Assembly: GCF_017916325.1 (NCBI RefSeq)
Contig: NC_090142.1
Location: 131,501-195,500, forward strand
From: Leishmania martiniquensis
Lineage: Eukaryota > Euglenozoa > Kinetoplastea > Trypanosomatida > Trypanosomatidae
Direction of reading: 5' to 3'
DNA length: 64,000 nt
The notes beneath the pieces are model-generated. The model saw only the letters and a list, made by a program, of their open reading frames with translations. It was not told the origin of the DNA and searched no databases. Each line of letters begins with the position of its first letter. The stretch's first letter is position 1. Of the stretch, positions 43,501 through 52,240 are shown piece by piece. A program made the translations under genes and the position numbers.

Positions 43501-46500
43501 GCCACGGCCGAGGTGCACAGGCGCCGCGCCAACTCCTCTGGGGGCTCACCAAACGGCATCGCGCTCGGCGAAACATTCACGGCCGAGGCCGCCTCGCCGG
43601 CCCCCGCGGATGGCACCGCCGTCCTCAGTGCGTCTGCGACGCATGCCAACACCTTTGCTAGCACGCTCCATCGCGCCATGCCGATCAGCTGCATGAGAGA
43701 GTCAGGGTGGTATTGCGGCAGCGCTGCCTCTCCGATGACGGAAGCTGATGGGCCGTGTGAAGCACTGGGTGGGGCGCCACTGCCGCGGAACGGGAGTTGG
43801 CGGACATGAATGAAGGTGCTGTCGGCCGTTGCGTAGAGGACGTGGCGGGTGGTGGGGCAAAAAAAACCCAGCTTGGCCGCGTCGGTTGGGGAGAGATCCA
43901 CAGGATTCGACTCGCACGCCCCGGCGACGTCGACGACCATGAGAGCCGTCACCCTCTCCGGAGCGACCGCCGAGCCGCGACCGCGGCTTCTGAGCAGCCC
44001 GCCGTGCGGCACCGCCAGCGGGCACCAGGAACCGTCTTGGACGTAGGAGTATCCGCTGTGGGTCTCTCTGGGGAAGCAGCGAAGCCAGCGCTCGAACCGT
44101 AACTGCTGCATGGCCGCGCTCTCCGCTGACCGCAGCGACGCATCTCCTCCGAGCGGCCACCGTCGCAGCAGCACGACCTCCCCACTAGCGTTCAAGTAGA
44201 AGGCGTCTACCCCAGGCAGTGTCGCCTCCAGTGCGAACGCGGAAGTGCTGGAAGCGAGACAAGCCTCAGGCAAGCCAGTGCTGCCGTTGGCTTTTAGCGG
44301 CGACGCCACTGCAGCTACCTCAGGCGCCGCGAGCGACTGGACAGCTGGGCAGCCATATAGATACAAGACGGGGAAGGCATCCCTGCCATCCACCGAGGTG
44401 CGGCAGAGCACCCCGATCACAACGTCGTTGTTCACCAGCAGGGCACCAATAACGCACGAGATGCTCAGAGGGTCGATCGTCGTGGGCAAAAGAAGACGCT
44501 GCGAGAAAGTCGGCGCACCAGCCTCGCCATTGTCAGGCGACAGCGGACTACGCACGCGAACATACGCCGCCCCAGGCGGCCCCGATACAACCTCGCAGCG
44601 CACCACCGCCGACCCCGCTGCAGATACGGACACACGCTGGCAGGCGCAGAAGGCCTCGCGAACACCCTGCACGAAGCCTCCCAAGCTACTTGGTGATACA
44701 GCTCCCCACGCCGAAGGCACTTGCGCTCGCACCAATGGCTTCGACCACCAACGCTGCTGCACTTCCGCCGGCACGAACACATATTCGGCAACGACGGGCT
44801 CGAAAGGGATGTAACAGCCGCCGGCAGCCACGAGACGGTGTACCGGGGCAAGCGCCTCCAGACACGGGGGACGGAGTCGGATCAGCGCCGCATCATCACC
44901 ACTCCCTTCTCCCTCGCCGTTGCCGTCGCAGAACGTGTTCGCACGAACGAGCAGCAGCAACTCGCCGCTCGTGTCAATGCAACAGCTCGCCAGCACGGAC
45001 AGACTACGCGCAGCGCCACGGCAGCGAGGCATGATGGTGACCGTGTCGACCTCGGCGTCGGCTGGCGCCGCTTTCTTCGTGAGTGCTTGAGCGACGTCGA
45101 TGGCCTCCGCGCCCTCTTCCAACGCTCCGTACTTCGCAACGAGATGCGTCAGCAAACGCCCCGCGTCCTGCTGGGCCGCCTTCAGCAGCGCCGGCATGAA
45201 GCGAAGCTTGTCCGGGCACTTTCGGGTCATGAAAGAGACCACATTCTCCTCTGTCACCTGCGCCGCACCGCTCGCTGCCGCCGCGGTGGGTGCTGTCGTC
45301 CGTGCCATTGGCGGCGCACCCCTCGCCGGGGAGGCACCTGCACTTGGGCTCGCCTGCTGGAGCGCATCCTGCGCGTTACTAACGCCGCCATTCATTTCGT
45401 CAGCGCCTCCCGCCGAGGCGCCAGGGATGAGTACCTCAGTGAGTGGCGCCACTGTAAGCACGCGCGCCTGCATACTAGAGGGCTCTACCTGCAGCACAAC
45501 CACACCCCACACTGTTCGAGCAGGCGTCCCACTCGCTACGAGGTCAGGAGCGGTGTAAGGAACGCTGTGCGGGGAGGGAGCCGAGGCGGTGTGAGATGGA
45601 GCGGCTGTGTCGGCCGCGATCGCCTCGTCAGCCTGCCGCGCCGTCTCCCAGGCCCCAGAGGCTGCCTCCTCGACTTCCAGAAACGACGGAGAGGGCCTCA
45701 GCCGGCGCCGCGGCGACTCGGCTGGGTGCGGCGTCGTAGTCGCGGGGAAGCCAAGCAGGCCGGCAATTAGGATCGTCGGCAAACCTGCGTAGCTCCAAGC
45801 AGGTGAGGGTTGTGGCTGCCTCTGCATCTGTGCGGCCTCTGCCAGAGGCACCACAGTCCGCAGCGACAGCAACGGCGCGCAGCCCAAAGCCAGGAAGCAC
45901 TCCACTCGATAGACGGCGGCGGAGAGGTCTACCATCACTGCTAGCACCACCCCGCTTGCAAAGCGCAGTACCATTCGATACCGACGCGAAGCGCCGAGCA
46001 GAAGCTCCACCGCGCACGGCTGCTTGCCCGTGTCATGCCCGAGCTCGATGGGCCGCATGCGCCATGTTGGGAGAACTGTGACTTTCACCAGGGAGCTGTA
46101 AAGACGCAGAAGAGGCTGCAGCAGCCCCCTGCAAGCCAACCCGACAGCGCGCTGCTTGGCAAAGCTCGCGTGCTTCTGCCGCCCAAACGAGTAGCTCGAT
46201 GTCCGAACGGTGCCGTCATCCTCGACGTGCACAAACTCCATGCGGCTGCTCATCGAGTTGGCTTCCGCAGAGCGCGAAAAGTTCGGCACGAGGCTCGTGT
46301 GCATCTCCTCAATCGACGGCGGCGGTGCCCCTCCCCATGTCGTCTCGGGCGCCATACTGGCAGGCAGCAAGGCAAGGTCCGGCGTATTTGGTGTTACCGA
46401 GGGAGAGTGCAGCAGCGCGTCCGCTGCCGATGCCGAGGGTGTTGGGTTGCCATCGAGGGATACAGTGTTGCTGCTGGGGCACGGGCACGGGTGCGGCCCG

Positions 46501-48446
46501 GCTCTTGGCGAAGACGGGGTATACGTTAGAGCAATCACACCGGTGGGAATCAGCTGCATAATCCTCTCGACGCTCCTGCCACCGAAGCCTAGGCCTGTGC
46601 TGGCAGTGTCTGGCCCCTCCCCCTCGTAATCGCCTCGGCACAGTCCCCACCCGCCATCTTCGCACTCTTCCATCACATTGGTGCACCACCGCGTGGTGGG
46701 CAGTGATTGCACTGTGTACAGCATCATGTACGCCGTCTCCTCCTGTGGATGCGTGCATGTGACGCACAGCAGTGTGTGCGACGAGACGCAGTGCCACCGC
46801 ATGTCATCAATGTGATAGATGCCCACAGAGGTGGTGAGAGCGCGCTCGGCCAGCGTGATGTACGCGCCGGCCGCGGGCGACACAGACACTTGAGGCGCCG
46901 TTGTAGGCCGGCCTGTCGCTGGAGGAAAGCCACCGATTAGGGCCGGGCCCGACGTTGGTGAGAAGGCCGGCGTTGGCCCGACACTAAAGCTTCGACGCGC
47001 ACCCGTCACTGTGGCGCGTGTGCCGCCACCAGATGTGGGGTAAACGGCGAAGAGGGGGGAAGCGGCTGTGGATGTGGCAGTGCTGAAGTGGCGGTCCCTC
47101 ACCAAGCTCGGCGACGCGGGGGACGATACGGGCACCTGTCCCTCGGAGGGGCAGGTGCAGGAGGTAAAGATGACCATTGTGGCGTGGCCCAAGGCGAGGG
47201 CGACGTGATGGTTCACACGGCACACCGCAAGGCTGCGGTAGGCCCCCATAGACCGCCACACAACGCGATCCGGCAGCTGCGGCTCGGCTGCTGCGCTGCC
47301 GGCCGCAGAGGCAGATGTCGGCGCCCCACTGCTGTTTCCCAGGACGATCAGCACCGCCTCTGTGTCGAGCACCACACATAACGTGTCCGCACTCACGAAG
47401 TCCATTACTCGCACGACGGAGGAGCGCGCTGGCGCAGATATCCGCACGGGTACAACAACAGCAGCAGCAATGCCTCCAATCCTCCCGCCCGCAGAGGCGG
47501 ACGTGGCGTCCCCGGCAGATGTGGAGGAGAGGGCGGAAGTGGGGGCGCCACGGCATGGAGTGCTCGAGGAAGAGGGAGAGGCGGTGCCGGCCTCGTTCAG
47601 CCCAGGGGAAGCGGTGGATGGCGTCGAACTCAAGCGGAGCCCTACTCGCCTCCAGCGCAGCCGCCCTGTCGAGCCACACTGTCTCTGTGGTGTTTGCCCG
47701 CCGCTTGCCATGGGGTCAGAGGCCCTCATCGCCGCAGGCGACGAGGACATCTGCAGTGTTTGGAAAAGATGACTGCGCCCGTGCACGGATGGGTACCGAC
47801 CTGCTGACCTTTCAGCCGTGCCGGAGGTCGCGGCGGCGGCGGAAGGCGACACCGCTGCAGTGTCAGTTCCCTCCGCTGTCCGCCAGAGCGACGGCGCGCG
47901 AGTTTCGCACCACAGCCTCCCGGCATCGTCGAGCTCCAACACAAACAATGCCGTTGTCGTGGCGACGGCAACGCGCAGGACGTCCTCGGTGAAGGAGCAC
48001 AGAGACACAGCGCACACACGTGACGCCGACGCCGGTAGTGCATGAGCCGACTCGCCTGGAGCGCACGCTGCTGCTGCTGTTTTGGGCGATGTGGTGGCAG
48101 CGGTTTCGGCAGTTGAGGTTGTGGTGCGGCGGGGCGACTGCAGGGCCGACGCCGCTCCCGCCACCTCGTCGAGCAGAGGACCGCTTTGTGCCAGCACCAC
48201 GCCGTTCTTCAGCAGCAGCAGTGTGCTTCCTCCTGTGATGAGGGCGGTGAAAAGGTCGCCGTTAGGATTTATGTAATGCGTGTCGTGGGAACACTCCTGA
48301 GGAATAAGTGCGCGCGGCGGCTCGTGAGGCGGCGAAGGCGCCGGTGACGGCGGCATAGCCCTCAGCAGTAGCCCTTCGGCCTTGCTTGGCTCTTGTATGT
48401 AGGTGTGTGACTGTGGGTGTCTTGCGCTGTGATTGCTGGTGTGCAT
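37506..48446 (-). CDS. Rav1/DmX-like protein (RAVE complex, V-ATPase assembly regulator)
   Basis: Very large protein of about 3646 residues. The first in-frame ATG after a plausible acceptor is 48446; the next, 48356 (MPPSPAPSPP), is nearly as good. The diagnostic part is at about 1865-2010: SGVAFWLRCAADLRAMADRV, TACALMYCTARKVGTLAALA, CFFSRDF, ANAYAAISKNMPEYGAAFFL, DVRSAVQVLLQRC, matching the RAVE protein 1 C-terminal domain (low-level core of Rav1, DMXL1 and DMXL2). Before it lie beta-rich repeats compatible with N-terminal propellers; the last about 640 residues contain WD40-like blades (VIPVAFSPSGYIIAAGLSDG, ACTFCGDRSSLVVVVG, VTCVARSNYDPLVALGLSNG), as in DmX. Known: RAVE promotes reassembly of V1 with Vo to reactivate the V-ATPase. 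Odd: many Ala/Ser/Thr-rich insertions make it longer than yeast Rav1 (about 1350) and near animal DMXL length. Confidence 0.9.
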   Translation of the reverse strand: MHTSNHSARHPQSHTYIQEPSKAEGLLLRAMPPSPAPSPPHEPPRALIPQECSHDTHYINPNGDLFTALITGGSTLLLLKNGVVLAQSGPLLDEVAGAASALQSPRRTTTSTAETAATTSPKTAAAACAPGESAHALPASASRVCAVSLCSFTEDVLRVAVATTTALFVLELDDAGRLWCETRAPSLWRTAEGTDTAAVSPSAAAATSGTAERSAGRYPSVHGRSHLFQTLQMSSSPAAMRASDPMASGGQTPQRQCGSTGRLRWRRVGLRLSSTPSTASPGLNEAGTASPSSSSTPCRGAPTSALSSTSAGDATSASAGGRIGGIAAAVVVPVRISAPARSSVVRVMDFVSADTLCVVLDTEAVLIVLGNSSGAPTSASAAGSAAAEPQLPDRVVWRSMGAYRSLAVCRVNHHVALALGHATMVIFTSCTCPSEGQVPVSSPASPSLVRDRHFSTATSTAASPLFAVYPTSGGGTRATVTGARRSFSVGPTPAFSPTSGPALIGGFPPATGRPTTAPQVSVSPAAGAYITLAERALTTSVGIYHIDDMRWHCVSSHTLLCVTCTHPQEETAYMMLYTVQSLPTTRWCTNVMEECEDGGWGLCRGDYEGEGPDTASTGLGFGGRSVERIMQLIPTGVIALTYTPSSPRAGPHPCPCPSSNTVSLDGNPTPSASAADALLHSPSVTPNTPDLALLPASMAPETTWGGAPPPSIEEMHTSLVPNFSRSAEANSMSSRMEFVHVEDDGTVRTSSYSFGRQKHASFAKQRAVGLACRGLLQPLLRLYSSLVKVTVLPTWRMRPIELGHDTGKQPCAVELLLGASRRYRMVLRFASGVVLAVMVDLSAAVYRVECFLALGCAPLLSLRTVVPLAEAAQMQRQPQPSPAWSYAGLPTILIAGLLGFPATTTPHPAESPRRRLRPSPSFLEVEEAASGAWETARQADEAIAADTAAPSHTASAPSPHSVPYTAPDLVASGTPARTVWGVVVLQVEPSSMQARVLTVAPLTEVLIPGASAGGADEMNGGVSNAQDALQQASPSAGASPARGAPPMARTTAPTAAAASGAAQVTEENVVSFMTRKCPDKLRFMPALLKAAQQDAGRLLTHLVAKYGALEEGAEAIDVAQALTKKAAPADAEVDTVTIMPRCRGAARSLSVLASCCIDTSGELLLLVRANTFCDGNGEGEGSGDDAALIRLRPPCLEALAPVHRLVAAGGCYIPFEPVVAEYVFVPAEVQQRWWSKPLVRAQVPSAWGAVSPSSLGGFVQGVREAFCACQRVSVSAAGSAVVRCEVVSGPPGAAYVRVRSPLSPDNGEAGAPTFSQRLLLPTTIDPLSISCVIGALLVNNDVVIGVLCRTSVDGRDAFPVLYLYGCPAVQSLAAPEVAAVASPLKANGSTGLPEACLASSTSAFALEATLPGVDAFYLNASGEVVLLRRWPLGGDASLRSAESAAMQQLRFERWLRCFPRETHSGYSYVQDGSWCPLAVPHGGLLRSRGRGSAVAPERVTALMVVDVAGACESNPVDLSPTDAAKLGFFCPTTRHVLYATADSTFIHVRQLPFRGSGAPPSASHGPSASVIGEAALPQYHPDSLMQLIGMARWSVLAKVLACVADALRTAVPSAGAGEAASAVNVSPSAMPFGEPPEELARRLCTSAVARGFQDRPQVVQYEEVLRRVTPPRLSVAALREEETLANATAPTPSSSMPCTTAANRLHDFSATCGTLFSELSQLLPQVTLSGLDSHEQLKLLCILEALRDTLPLSRSVDEAAARHLFYSRYMSLARRLRLKNMDALAAAATDSRALDSVLHFEVGRTATRTISTASYLWAAMSDSQSTLVSLLFDKASPMHVDGGGGAASSGFGAGRAGDPAAGAALPQELTWEQVKRSGVAFWLRCAADLRAMADRVARHQYQSTKDLTACALMYCTARKVGTLAALAKAQSNQRLHCFFSRDFSNDAHSRAAASANAYAAISKNMPEYGAAFFLLAGDVRSAVQVLLQRCRNASLALFVLRAASDGLEQSPTAETPLEWYIVQREAEAEVCGALDMWELACLSWLDAGPPPVSPEVTVQRRIRALQRIAAHPTAHPEALCALRYARDCVAALAYRGDHFLSPACEVVCLLRLGRYCLAHRLSLNGYLHYRDAEVLLRGLRAEAATATAARSGALEGSRSAAGASQRAPPHVSKMAADFNTGTLLFRRFGSDSDDDDGSGDGDRSGGDAFALGRQDGPSSTGAGTPAGASSPAFTFSEEAAAAAEAEVQYAYARTGAAVPASSDAESDAGITGYAGTCEDILRRMLLSFTAASPFMTTSSVAGAGGRDGGAEVVFVPSFAVPPLSSEPPSASTNRHESFQQLLTSLLRLLSAGEVHTRTARCTTASNRNNVEGSESAGAGSAQVGPPAGAPPLPQREEKSSLAAPVSTAGPSLDIITPAAVDVGWRALCVPLLHFLLSEVALRGANYIVLLALQQVPISTEGVLKAAVQAKLLSDDSGALQETCAAHATDAASSASAPLAATPHPLRHPLTAFFLLLLHHVRRHYRDACEADGSRLGGGQAATSRGHRGGGAGSGKGLVLGVANDKDVEAMAGEDDAEDSSGNEENNQTHQSIFDALLAAAAEARRSNKYAARVPGTSFEADGACGSLRSTFDADGTASDAEAPGDSVPLRLTDSAQVSLLLSCCQAQQYLRLMEHLRQLTQMELSLGATAPTTQRTKDGGAIYAETLSTEVQAALQQRRVVLCTLLLDVATQWSALSEECMLRIYAAQPQYAPGPLTDPNGIFLEVQQVVKLMRAVLVAVLAAPPLNVLAASSPAMTEASTAAEFSCEERTTDRAPSNPLTPPPGFSASWVEDHARVLVELCATQLELLWSLPPVALAQCRQLAAPTDAAVELLQEATASHASARALLERLLRPLKVVTDPLGERSRPGNLGTIFSSTGSSSQSIFSIFSAATTPVSSSYATRAESPLTSEAAPWPSEPHPSDGRSQVYCPALSYMQLAWMRRHHTHAMLRSLLLMVTLGLGQEQERRLVSSDRLILAQHNHSVTGVHFDASSCDSVVWTTEAGTSVGHGFRELLAGDNEEALWKQATERNLATAAFTLSLTAQNERLRLATERAKPQYTPAVIAAVAAKSVLESRPRFSLAANAMPSSHPHLPFFVSRHLDGHLDLYPFASQECVASFCCAVRHIKGAVGNGCGGGGGAPLWRVWDTATRPAAAARPTFITGRAAAPPSPGNADRHAVIPVAFSPSGYIIAAGLSDGSVAGWRFAAAAVESPPAFFFPQLFAPFGIRACTFCGDRSSLVVVVGTTREPHRHRRDRGSAVLMSDYDMGAKAPPPALDASSPVAAAPPLATAARRVAAAGSDTGEMVGEVLVLDTMLDAGAIMARCALPFIPSYAVFITPLRAVLVVSVDGMLATYEIVTGRLVVLGTVPVTTVLRSTLGPSLGAGGGDAGAGVALSASSLSNSDAVYVTCVARSNYDPLVALGLSNGLVLLLHLRSIGAAMARTERRIQGEGEDTFAYYPPHAFSVSADATSSSRSAAPQPRSGATSSASAAARPTGDVAAPAVGIEFLARLPEKTVLTEATCMQVAPHVHSRSAIEDLVFSPSMLLAGLRDGKVMATSLIARATRTRLTSGCAVPSDLLECAESPCVSARETLVRPQRFGATWVP

Positions 48447-49460
48447 GGTGCGCCCCCGGCGCAACACGCACAAGGGCGCCGCTCTTGTGGGGCCCGCAGA
48501 GGTCGGCCACGCGCCCTGGAGAGCAAGCGGGTGGGAAGGAGTAAAGCGCACCCCCTTCAGGGTGGGCGCCGGCCGCACGTACCCAAGACGAGTGCGAAGG
48601 CAGCGGCCTTTGCGTGACCGTACACCTGGCGTTTGTTGCAGCAGTCGAGAACGGGAGCGGCAGGCGGTGCGGTGCGGGGGAGGGGGGCGAAGGTGGGCCA
48701 GTTCTGACAATATATATATATATATGGGAATAATATTTACGACCAGGACGAAAGGGGCCTGTGTGGACTAATGCGGTAGTGCAGATGCACGTGAAAGCGC
48801 ACACAGACGTGCACAGAGATGGAGGGGAGGGCAGTAGAGGAAGGGGATGGAGAGGGAAGAGCGTGTGTGTGTGTGTGTGTGTACAGTGAGGGGAGAGGAA
48901 GAGAGGGGAAGTAAATTAAGCCGGCGTCACAAAGGGGGGAGACAGGACATGGAAGAGAGTGGGGACGAATTCACGCGCCCACACACCGCAGCGCAGTGCA
49001 GTGGGAGAGGAAAAGAGAGGGGGAGGGAGAGGCGCGGGCTGGTCTTTGTAAGAGAGGGCTTCCCGCAATGAATGAGGCGTGAGGAGTTGGGGAACGGGCA
49101 ATCGCGATGTTTGCGGTTCGCTGACACCTGCAACACTCATTCGAAATCATGTGGCGAAGTATGTGAAAGGAACGCACAGGAGGGAGAGAGGGGGGAACGG
49201 CACGAAAATGGTGACGTAAGGGCGCTTGATTAGAGAAGGACGGTCCTCTCTCCCTCTCACTGCTAACAGCTGACGCCACGCACTTCCATGCGCATAAAGG
49301 CGCCGACACAGCCACAGGAAGGACGTGCGATAAGATCTGATGACGCATACGCAAGGCAATATGACGAAGAAGAGATGTCTTCGGTGTGCAGCCTTCGCGC
49401 ATCACGGAGCCACACCACGCATCGCAGTGTGGGCGCATCGCACATGGGTGGGTTCTGCGA
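48447..49460. other. Intergenic spacer and Rav1-like leader
   Basis: No gene seen. A TA run at 48711-48724 and a GT run at about 48862-48882 are the main repeats. On the minus strand, pyrimidine-rich tracts at about 48690-48670 and about 48545-48520 are candidate acceptor regions for the Rav1-like gene. Confidence 0.55.
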
Positions 49461-52169
49461 TCATTGGCGCGGTGGGGCAACCACAGAGGCAGTGATTCCA
49501 CCTATCCAGCTCTCCAGCGTCGCTTCCTCCGCGCGACTTGCCGTCTCACGAGCGGCAGTGGCAGCGTCGCAACCCCCACCATCCTTGCGGAGGTACTCAG
49601 TGTGTGGCCCGACGAGAGAGCCTTTGACCACTAACACCTCACCCACTCCGACATCACGCACCGAGAGAAATAGCCGGTGCGCCGTACCAACGTCCAGCCA
49701 CGCGGCACACACCTCCTGCACACCAACAAGAGAAGACACTGTGCCTGCAGCCGAACTAGAACCGCTAGCTGAGCCGGTCATGCTGTACCGCTGCTTTGGA
49801 CTCCGTCGCACCACGAGCAGGCCTGGCTGGCACTCGTGCTGACTTGGCTGCCCCACGTTGAGAAGACTCTTGGCACCGGTGTCGTACATGTACTCGGACA
49901 ACGCATCTTCAAGGTACGCGGCGGCGCTGCGGCCGTCACCAATCAGTGTCCACACGGCAGACGTGTTAACAAGGCCGGTGCTGGTGGGAGAAACGAAGGA
50001 CGAGGTACCACAGCGCTGCGTCGATTCTTCGCACCGGGCAGCGGCTCCCTGGTGTGGTACTGGCCCCTGCGAAGTCCATGCGATGATGGAGCCAAGAGTG
50101 GTGAAGGCGTTCGATGCAACCGGAGCAAGGTGGATGTTCGTGTAGCGTGCGTCGCAGGGGGACACGTGGAGCAGAAGTCGTCCTGAACGCGAGCAGACGC
50201 CACTACCGCCGCGCAGGGCCACCTCGCGTGGCAGCCAAAGCGAAGGGACGTAGGGGGCCATGCGGTACGCCGACCCAAGAGCTGCCGCTGCCAAGGACGC
50301 GGCATCGTGCACGTTGGCGGCTGTCGTATCAGCGCCCTCCTCCGTCTCGCGGCGCTTACCCAGACGGCCCTCATCGGCGACCAGCGACGTAGGGACAGCC
50401 AGGCACACAATGAGTGCATGTGTGCTGAGCACCCGCGGTGCGTGTAGCTGGAGCACATAGAGCTCATCAGCTCCTGCGTCGGTATGCGCTACACCAGAGA
50501 GAGAAGTTCCCTGTGCCGCTGCAAAGCTGTGCTCACAGCTGTTCACATGTACCTGCTCGCCCTCTGCAGACCCTCGACGAATGCGCAGCAGGTACGATGT
50601 CCACCGCGGCGCCACCGGCGGAGCTCCGATATCGCGTACAACCAGGCGCATGGAGCGCTCTCCGCTGCTTAGCGATGGATCGTCTAGGGCCGATTTCTGC
50701 AGCTCACCTTTGCGCAGCACAGCGTCAAGCTCCTCCGAAATTGGCCGAGAAGACGTCGATAGTCTGCGCAACTCCCACAGGCTCACAGTTTCGTGTCGCG
50801 CCGAAACGCCGGCCATCTCGCTATCACCTCCAGCCCACCCCCTCGTGTGCTCTTGGCGGCACTGCTGGTGCATAGCACGATGCACATGTGCCTCCCACGC
50901 CTGCTCTACAGAGGGGAAGCTGTAGATGGAGCTGGGCATGGCGCATGCGTCGTCCAGCTGGAGCGCACCCACCGCCACCACCGTTTCTACTCCCGCCACC
51001 GTCATGGAGAGCGAGAGCCCCTCCCAGCACAGCTGTAGGTCGTGCTGGAGAAGGCGCTGCACGGCAGAGGCAGCATCCACATCACTGCAAGCAGGAAATG
51101 CGGAGATGGGGAACAGACTACAAGATGCCTTGAGGCTGTGTGCCTCGTTGACCGCGCTTTGGTGCCTCGGCAGCAGCGGTGGCGGCGGTAGTGAGGAGCA
51201 GGAGGGTATGAGAAGCTGGACAAAGGCAGCGCCAGCGGCCGAATAAAGGCTCACCCCCCACACGGAGCTGAGGGCGTCGTCCCCCATGGCCACAAGCACA
51301 TGCGGCGCGCATGGTTCCCGCAAGTTTGTGACGGCAGATGCTCGAGTTGACATCTTGGAAGTCTGCGGGCACACTCGCGTCGGATCCCCCGAAGGAACGC
51401 CGCAGGCTGCTGGATTGGCGGTAAAGAAGCGGAACCCATCCAGTTCAAGGGCTGGCGTGCGATAGAGCGACTCTAGGTAGGCCAGGATCCGATGCGCCGC
51501 ATCGTCAACAGCGCCAGAGGCCGCCGATGCCGACGCGCCACCGTCCCACACAACTTCCAAGAAGAGTCGGAAAAAGGGCTGCAGCGCGGCCGCAATCGAG
51601 ATGGAGGTGGCAGTGGTGGCGCAGGCCGTAGATGTGGCCGGTGGCACCACAGCGAGAGTTGTGGGCGACCGAGGAACGGCTGTCACCTCCACCACCCATG
51701 CGCACAGCGGCGCACGCTCACGTTCGGCGCAGCCGCTCTTCTCCACTGCAAGAGCGGCTGAGAGCGCGCTGTCAACCCCGTGGGCCGGGCCTGCCCGCCA
51801 CGAGGAGTGACGTAAGAGACTTGCTCGCAGTCTCTCAACGCACCAGTTCGACTGCCCTAAAGCGTCTGGTGCAGCAGTGTCGGGGACGTTTAAGGCACTC
51901 GCACGCGGTACAAACAGCTCTGTCACGTACAGCGTTGCCCCAGTCTCATCCATGCTCTCGAAGCGTGCCGTGTTGCTGGACGTGCCGAGGGGAAGTGCAT
52001 CCTCAGGGATGACGTTGCTGCCCGGCGCCGCCGAACTGGTAGCGGCCTCACCACCTTTCCTGTAGGTGTGAGCAAGGTGGTGGGAAGCCACGTCGAGGGT
52101 CCAGCGGCGAGGGGCAAGGATGCACCCTGTCGAGAAGCCCCACACGCGCCGAGGGCACAGGTCGTCCAT
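49461..52169 (-). CDS. Conserved-looking hypothetical protein, 902 residues
   Basis: ATG at 52169 (MDDLCPRRVWGFSTGC); the longer frame to 52220 begins with GTG and lies in pyrimidine-rich leader DNA. The protein is evenly mixed in composition over most of its length, with short Ser/Ala-rich linkers, which argues that it is real. Short hydrophobic strand-like segments alternate with loops (LYVTELFVPRAS, APLCAWVVEVTAV, AAFVQLLIPSCS, ARWTSYLLRI-like, VLQLHAPRVLSTHALIVCL, RLFLSVRDVGVGEVLVVKG), suggesting a mostly beta structure. I see no signal peptide, membrane segment, zinc ligands or catalytic motif and do not recognise the family. It sits between the Rav1-like and transporter genes; no role is inferred from that. 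Confidence 0.78.
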   Translation of the reverse strand: MDDLCPRRVWGFSTGCILAPRRWTLDVASHHLAHTYRKGGEAATSSAAPGSNVIPEDALPLGTSSNTARFESMDETGATLYVTELFVPRASALNVPDTAAPDALGQSNWCVERLRASLLRHSSWRAGPAHGVDSALSAALAVEKSGCAERERAPLCAWVVEVTAVPRSPTTLAVVPPATSTACATTATSISIAAALQPFFRLFLEVVWDGGASASAASGAVDDAAHRILAYLESLYRTPALELDGFRFFTANPAACGVPSGDPTRVCPQTSKMSTRASAVTNLREPCAPHVLVAMGDDALSSVWGVSLYSAAGAAFVQLLIPSCSSLPPPPLLPRHQSAVNEAHSLKASCSLFPISAFPACSDVDAASAVQRLLQHDLQLCWEGLSLSMTVAGVETVVAVGALQLDDACAMPSSIYSFPSVEQAWEAHVHRAMHQQCRQEHTRGWAGGDSEMAGVSARHETVSLWELRRLSTSSRPISEELDAVLRKGELQKSALDDPSLSSGERSMRLVVRDIGAPPVAPRWTSYLLRIRRGSAEGEQVHVNSCEHSFAAAQGTSLSGVAHTDAGADELYVLQLHAPRVLSTHALIVCLAVPTSLVADEGRLGKRRETEEGADTTAANVHDAASLAAAALGSAYRMAPYVPSLWLPREVALRGGSGVCSRSGRLLLHVSPCDARYTNIHLAPVASNAFTTLGSIIAWTSQGPVPHQGAAARCEESTQRCGTSSFVSPTSTGLVNTSAVWTLIGDGRSAAAYLEDALSEYMYDTGAKSLLNVGQPSQHECQPGLLVVRRSPKQRYSMTGSASGSSSAAGTVSSLVGVQEVCAAWLDVGTAHRLFLSVRDVGVGEVLVVKGSLVGPHTEYLRKDGGGCDAATAARETASRAEEATLESWIGGITASVVAPPRQ

Positions 52170-52240
52170 CTGGCAAATATACAGCAATGGACGGGTAAAC
52201 GAATAAGAAAGGGGATGCACAGGAAGAGAAAACAGAACTG
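52170..52240 (-). promoter_or_regulatory. Pyrimidine-rich leader ending in CAG directly before the ATG at 52169
   Basis: On the minus strand a T/C-rich stretch from about 52236 to 52175 has its first AG at 52171-52170, immediately adjacent to ATG. If used, the spliced leader would be joined straight to the start codon. An alternative AG lies at about 52242, upstream of the tract. Confidence 0.45.

Noticed and set aside
44721..45770. 349-codon plus-strand frame antisense to the Rav1-like gene
   Set aside because: Arg/His-rich shadow of the high-GC coding strand; the sense frame has RAVE-family context.
48447..48710. N-terminal extension of the Rav1-like frame to 48710
   Set aside because: It begins with a non-ATG codon and runs through likely leader sequence; the first usable ATG is 48446 or 48356.
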